Assembly (NCBI RefSeq): GCF_014269035.2
Contig: NZ_JABWRP020000004.1
Coordinates: 1 to 64,000, forward strand
Source of the DNA: Pseudomonas vlassakiae
GTDB lineage: Bacteria > Pseudomonadota > Gammaproteobacteria > Pseudomonadales > Pseudomonadaceae
Length of the DNA: 64,000 nt
Reading direction: 5' to 3'
Shown: one piece after another, positions 62,242 to 64,000 of the stretch
Layout of the letters: every line of letters starts with the position of its first letter
How positions within the stretch are numbered: position 1 is the first letter of the stretch
Program-made: the position numbers and the translations under genes
Notes under the pieces: model-generated
Told to the model about the DNA's origin: nothing
Seen by the model: only the letters and a program-made list of their open reading frames with translations
Database searches by the model: none

Positions 62242-63982
62242 AGGCGGCCGCGCCGTCCTTGACGACCAGGATGTCTTCCATGATCAGGTACTGCAGGTCC
62301 GAGCCGAAGAACATGTTAAGGGCGTCGGTCGGCGAGCAGATCATCGGCTCGCCACGGCGGTTCAGCGAGGTGTTCAGCGACACGCCGTTGCCGGTCAGGT
62401 CTTCCAGCGCCTTCATCATGTCGTAGTAGCGCGGGTTGTATTCGCGCTTGAGCACCTGGGCACGCGAGGTGCCGTCCTCGTGCACCACTTCCGGTACACG
62501 GGTCTTCCACTCTTCAGCCACTTCGAAGGTGAAGGTCATGAACGGCGCCGGGTGGTCGACCTTGATCATTTGCGGGGCGACGGTGTCGAGCATCGACGGG
62601 CAGAAAGGTCTCCAGCGTTCGCGGAACTTGATCTGCTCGTTGATGCGGTCGGCCACGCCCGGCACGCTCGGGCAACCGATGATCGAACGGCCACCCAGGG
62701 CACGCGGACCGAACTCCATGCGGCCCTGGAACCAGGCCACCGGATTGCCATCGACCATGATCTTGGCGATACGCTGCGGCATGTCGTCGAGTTTGCGCCA
62801 TTTCGGCGCGTTCGGGTGACGGGCGCAGGCAGCGATCACGTCTTCGTTGGAGTAGGAAGGGCCGAGGTAGACGTGCTCCATCTTCTCGACCGGCACGCCA
62901 CGGGCGTGAGAAACGTAGGCAGCAGCACCGACAGCGGTACCCGCGTCACCGGAAGCCGGCTGGACGAACAGCTCCTTGACGTCGGAACGGGCAATGATCT
63001 TCTGGTTGAGCTTGACGTTCAGCGCGCAGCCGCCGGCGAACGCCAGCTTGCCGGTTTCACGCAGGGTGTCACCCAGGTAGTGGTCGATCATCTGCAAGGC
63101 GATCTTTTCGAACAGCGCCTGCATGCTGGCCGCGTAGTGGATGTACGGCTCGTCGGCGATATCGCCTTCACGCTTGGGCCCCAGCCATTCGATCAGCTTC
63201 GGCGAGAAGTAGAAGCCCTTGCCCTTCTCTTTATAGCGGCGCAGGCCGATGACGTTGGCGTACTCGGTATTGATCACCAGTTCGCCGTTCTCGAAGCTGG
63301 CCAGGCGGGAGAAATCGTACTTGCTGGCGTCGCCGTACGGCGCCATGCCCATGACCTTGAATTCACCGTCGAGCATCTCGAAGCCAAGGAATTCGGTGAT
63401 CGCGCCGTACAGGCCACCCAGCGAGTCCGGATCGAAGAATTCCTTGATCTTGTGGATCTTGCCGTTTTCGCCATAACCGAAGAAGGTGGTGGCGTACTCA
63501 CCCTTGCCATCGATGCCGAGGATCGCGGTCTTTTCCTTGAAGCCCGAGCAATGGTAGGCACTGGAAGCGTGAGCCAGGTGGTGTTCGACCGGTTCGATCT
63601 TGACCTTTTTCGGGTCGAAGCCCAGCTGCTCCAGGCACCAGACGATCTTCTTGCGGTAGCGCTTGTAGCGGCGGTTGCCCATCAGGATGGCGTCGAGGGC
63701 GCGGTCCGGGGCGTACCAGTAGCGCTTGGCGTAGTGCCAGCGGGCCTTGCCGAACAGGCTGATCGGGGCGAACGGAATGGCCACCACGTCAACATCGGAC
63801 GGTTTGATGCCGGCTTGTTCCAGGCAGAATTTCGCCGACTCGTAGGGCATGCGGTTCTTCGCATGCTTGTCACGCACGAAGCGCTCTTCTTCGGCGGCGG
63901 CAATCAGCTTGCCGTCAATGTACAAGGCCGCGGAAGGGTCATGGCTAAGGGCGCCGGACAGGCCAAGAATCGTCAATGCCAA
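62225..63982 (-). CDS. wapO: LPS core carbamoyltransferase WapO
   Basis: 585 aa NodU/CmcH-type O-carbamoyltransferase, apparently full length. Begins at a TTG at 63982 (MALTILGLSGALSHDPSAALY) with GAGG nine bases upstream. Landmarks: EHHLAHASSAYHCSGF (metal/His site), GGCALNVKLNQK and GRMEFGPRALGGRSI. Carbamoylates a core heptose using carbamoyl phosphate, as described for the P. aeruginosa core. The start codon is near the window edge, but the frame looks complete. Confidence 0.92.
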   Translation of the reverse strand: MALTILGLSGALSHDPSAALYIDGKLIAAAEEERFVRDKHAKNRMPYESAKFCLEQAGIKPSDVDVVAIPFAPISLFGKARWHYAKRYWYAPDRALDAILMGNRRYKRYRKKIVWCLEQLGFDPKKVKIEPVEHHLAHASSAYHCSGFKEKTAILGIDGKGEYATTFFGYGENGKIHKIKEFFDPDSLGGLYGAITEFLGFEMLDGEFKVMGMAPYGDASKYDFSRLASFENGELVINTEYANVIGLRRYKEKGKGFYFSPKLIEWLGPKREGDIADEPYIHYAASMQALFEKIALQMIDHYLGDTLRETGKLAFAGGCALNVKLNQKIIARSDVKELFVQPASGDAGTAVGAAAYVSHARGVPVEKMEHVYLGPSYSNEDVIAACARHPNAPKWRKLDDMPQRIAKIMVDGNPVAWFQGRMEFGPRALGGRSIIGCPSVPGVADRINEQIKFRERWRPFCPSMLDTVAPQMIKVDHPAPFMTFTFEVAEEWKTRVPEVVHEDGTSRAQVLKREYNPRYYDMMKALEDLTGNGVSLNTSLNRRGEPMICSPTDALNMFFGSDLQYLIMEDILVVKDGAAAYDQPL

Positions 63983-64000
63983 GGGATTAGCCTCTTCATT

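Overview
This 64 kb window is a chromosomal segment of a Pseudomonas of the P. putida group. The evidence is high-GC housekeeping DNA, gene orders typical of Pseudomonas (hfq-hflXKC-hisZ-purA; waaA-LysR-SMR; hldE-msbA-waaL-ssg-dnpA-mig14-wapH-wapO), and paired repeats with GGAGCGGCCTTGTGTCGCG / GGCCGC-aa-GCGGCC cores like those scattered through P. putida genomes. I identify 57 protein-coding genes and a thiamin pyrophosphate (TPP) riboswitch. I see no tRNA, rRNA, CRISPR array, insertion sequence or prophage.

Layout. (1) 1-2.6 kb: a type VI secretion islet of hcp, a putative pore-forming effector and a membrane immunity candidate, followed by a DUF2867 gene. (2) 2.8-17.2 kb, minus strand: a chemoreceptor, then the conserved superoperon nnrD-tsaE-amiB-mutL-miaA-hfq-hflX-hflK-hflC, then hisZ-purA. 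(3) 17.2-29.8 kb: queG, a TRIC-type channel, orn, rsgA, motAB with a sigma-28-like promoter, an HDOD protein, rhodanese-psd, serB, an Smp-like membrane protein and an orphan PqiC-like lipoprotein. (4) 30-39.4 kb: parC and parE flanking two coupled small genes, then yqiA, cpdA, yqiB and nudF. This nudF-yqiB-cpdA-yqiA-parE order matches enterobacteria, but here a low-GC orphan RHS gene on the opposite strand splits cpdA from yqiA. (5) 39.5-45.5 kb: a DUF3298 lipoprotein, then thiC-cytX behind the TPP riboswitch, and tolC. (6) 45.5-64 kb: lipopolysaccharide (LPS) inner-core and lipid A genes (waaA, hldE, msbA, waaL) interleaved with a LysR regulator, an SMR pump and an oxidoreductase pair, followed by outer-core genes (kinase-like, two glycosyltransferases, DnpA deacetylase, Mig-14, WapH, WapO) in an overlapping minus-strand block.

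How the genes work together. The hfq superoperon covers RNA chaperoning, tRNA modification, mismatch repair, wall hydrolysis and membrane proteolysis control. The thiC-cytX unit links synthesis and salvage of the thiamin pyrimidine under one riboswitch. The 51-64 kb block builds heptose, flips lipid A-core, ligates O-antigen and decorates the outer core. The accessory parts most worth following up are the hcp-effector-immunity islet, the RHS insertion, the degenerate cyclase-like domain in the Smp protein, and the degenerate Nudix-like protein next to hldE.

Starts were chosen from visible Shine-Dalgarno sequences and overlaps; several genes appear to start with TTG or GTG.
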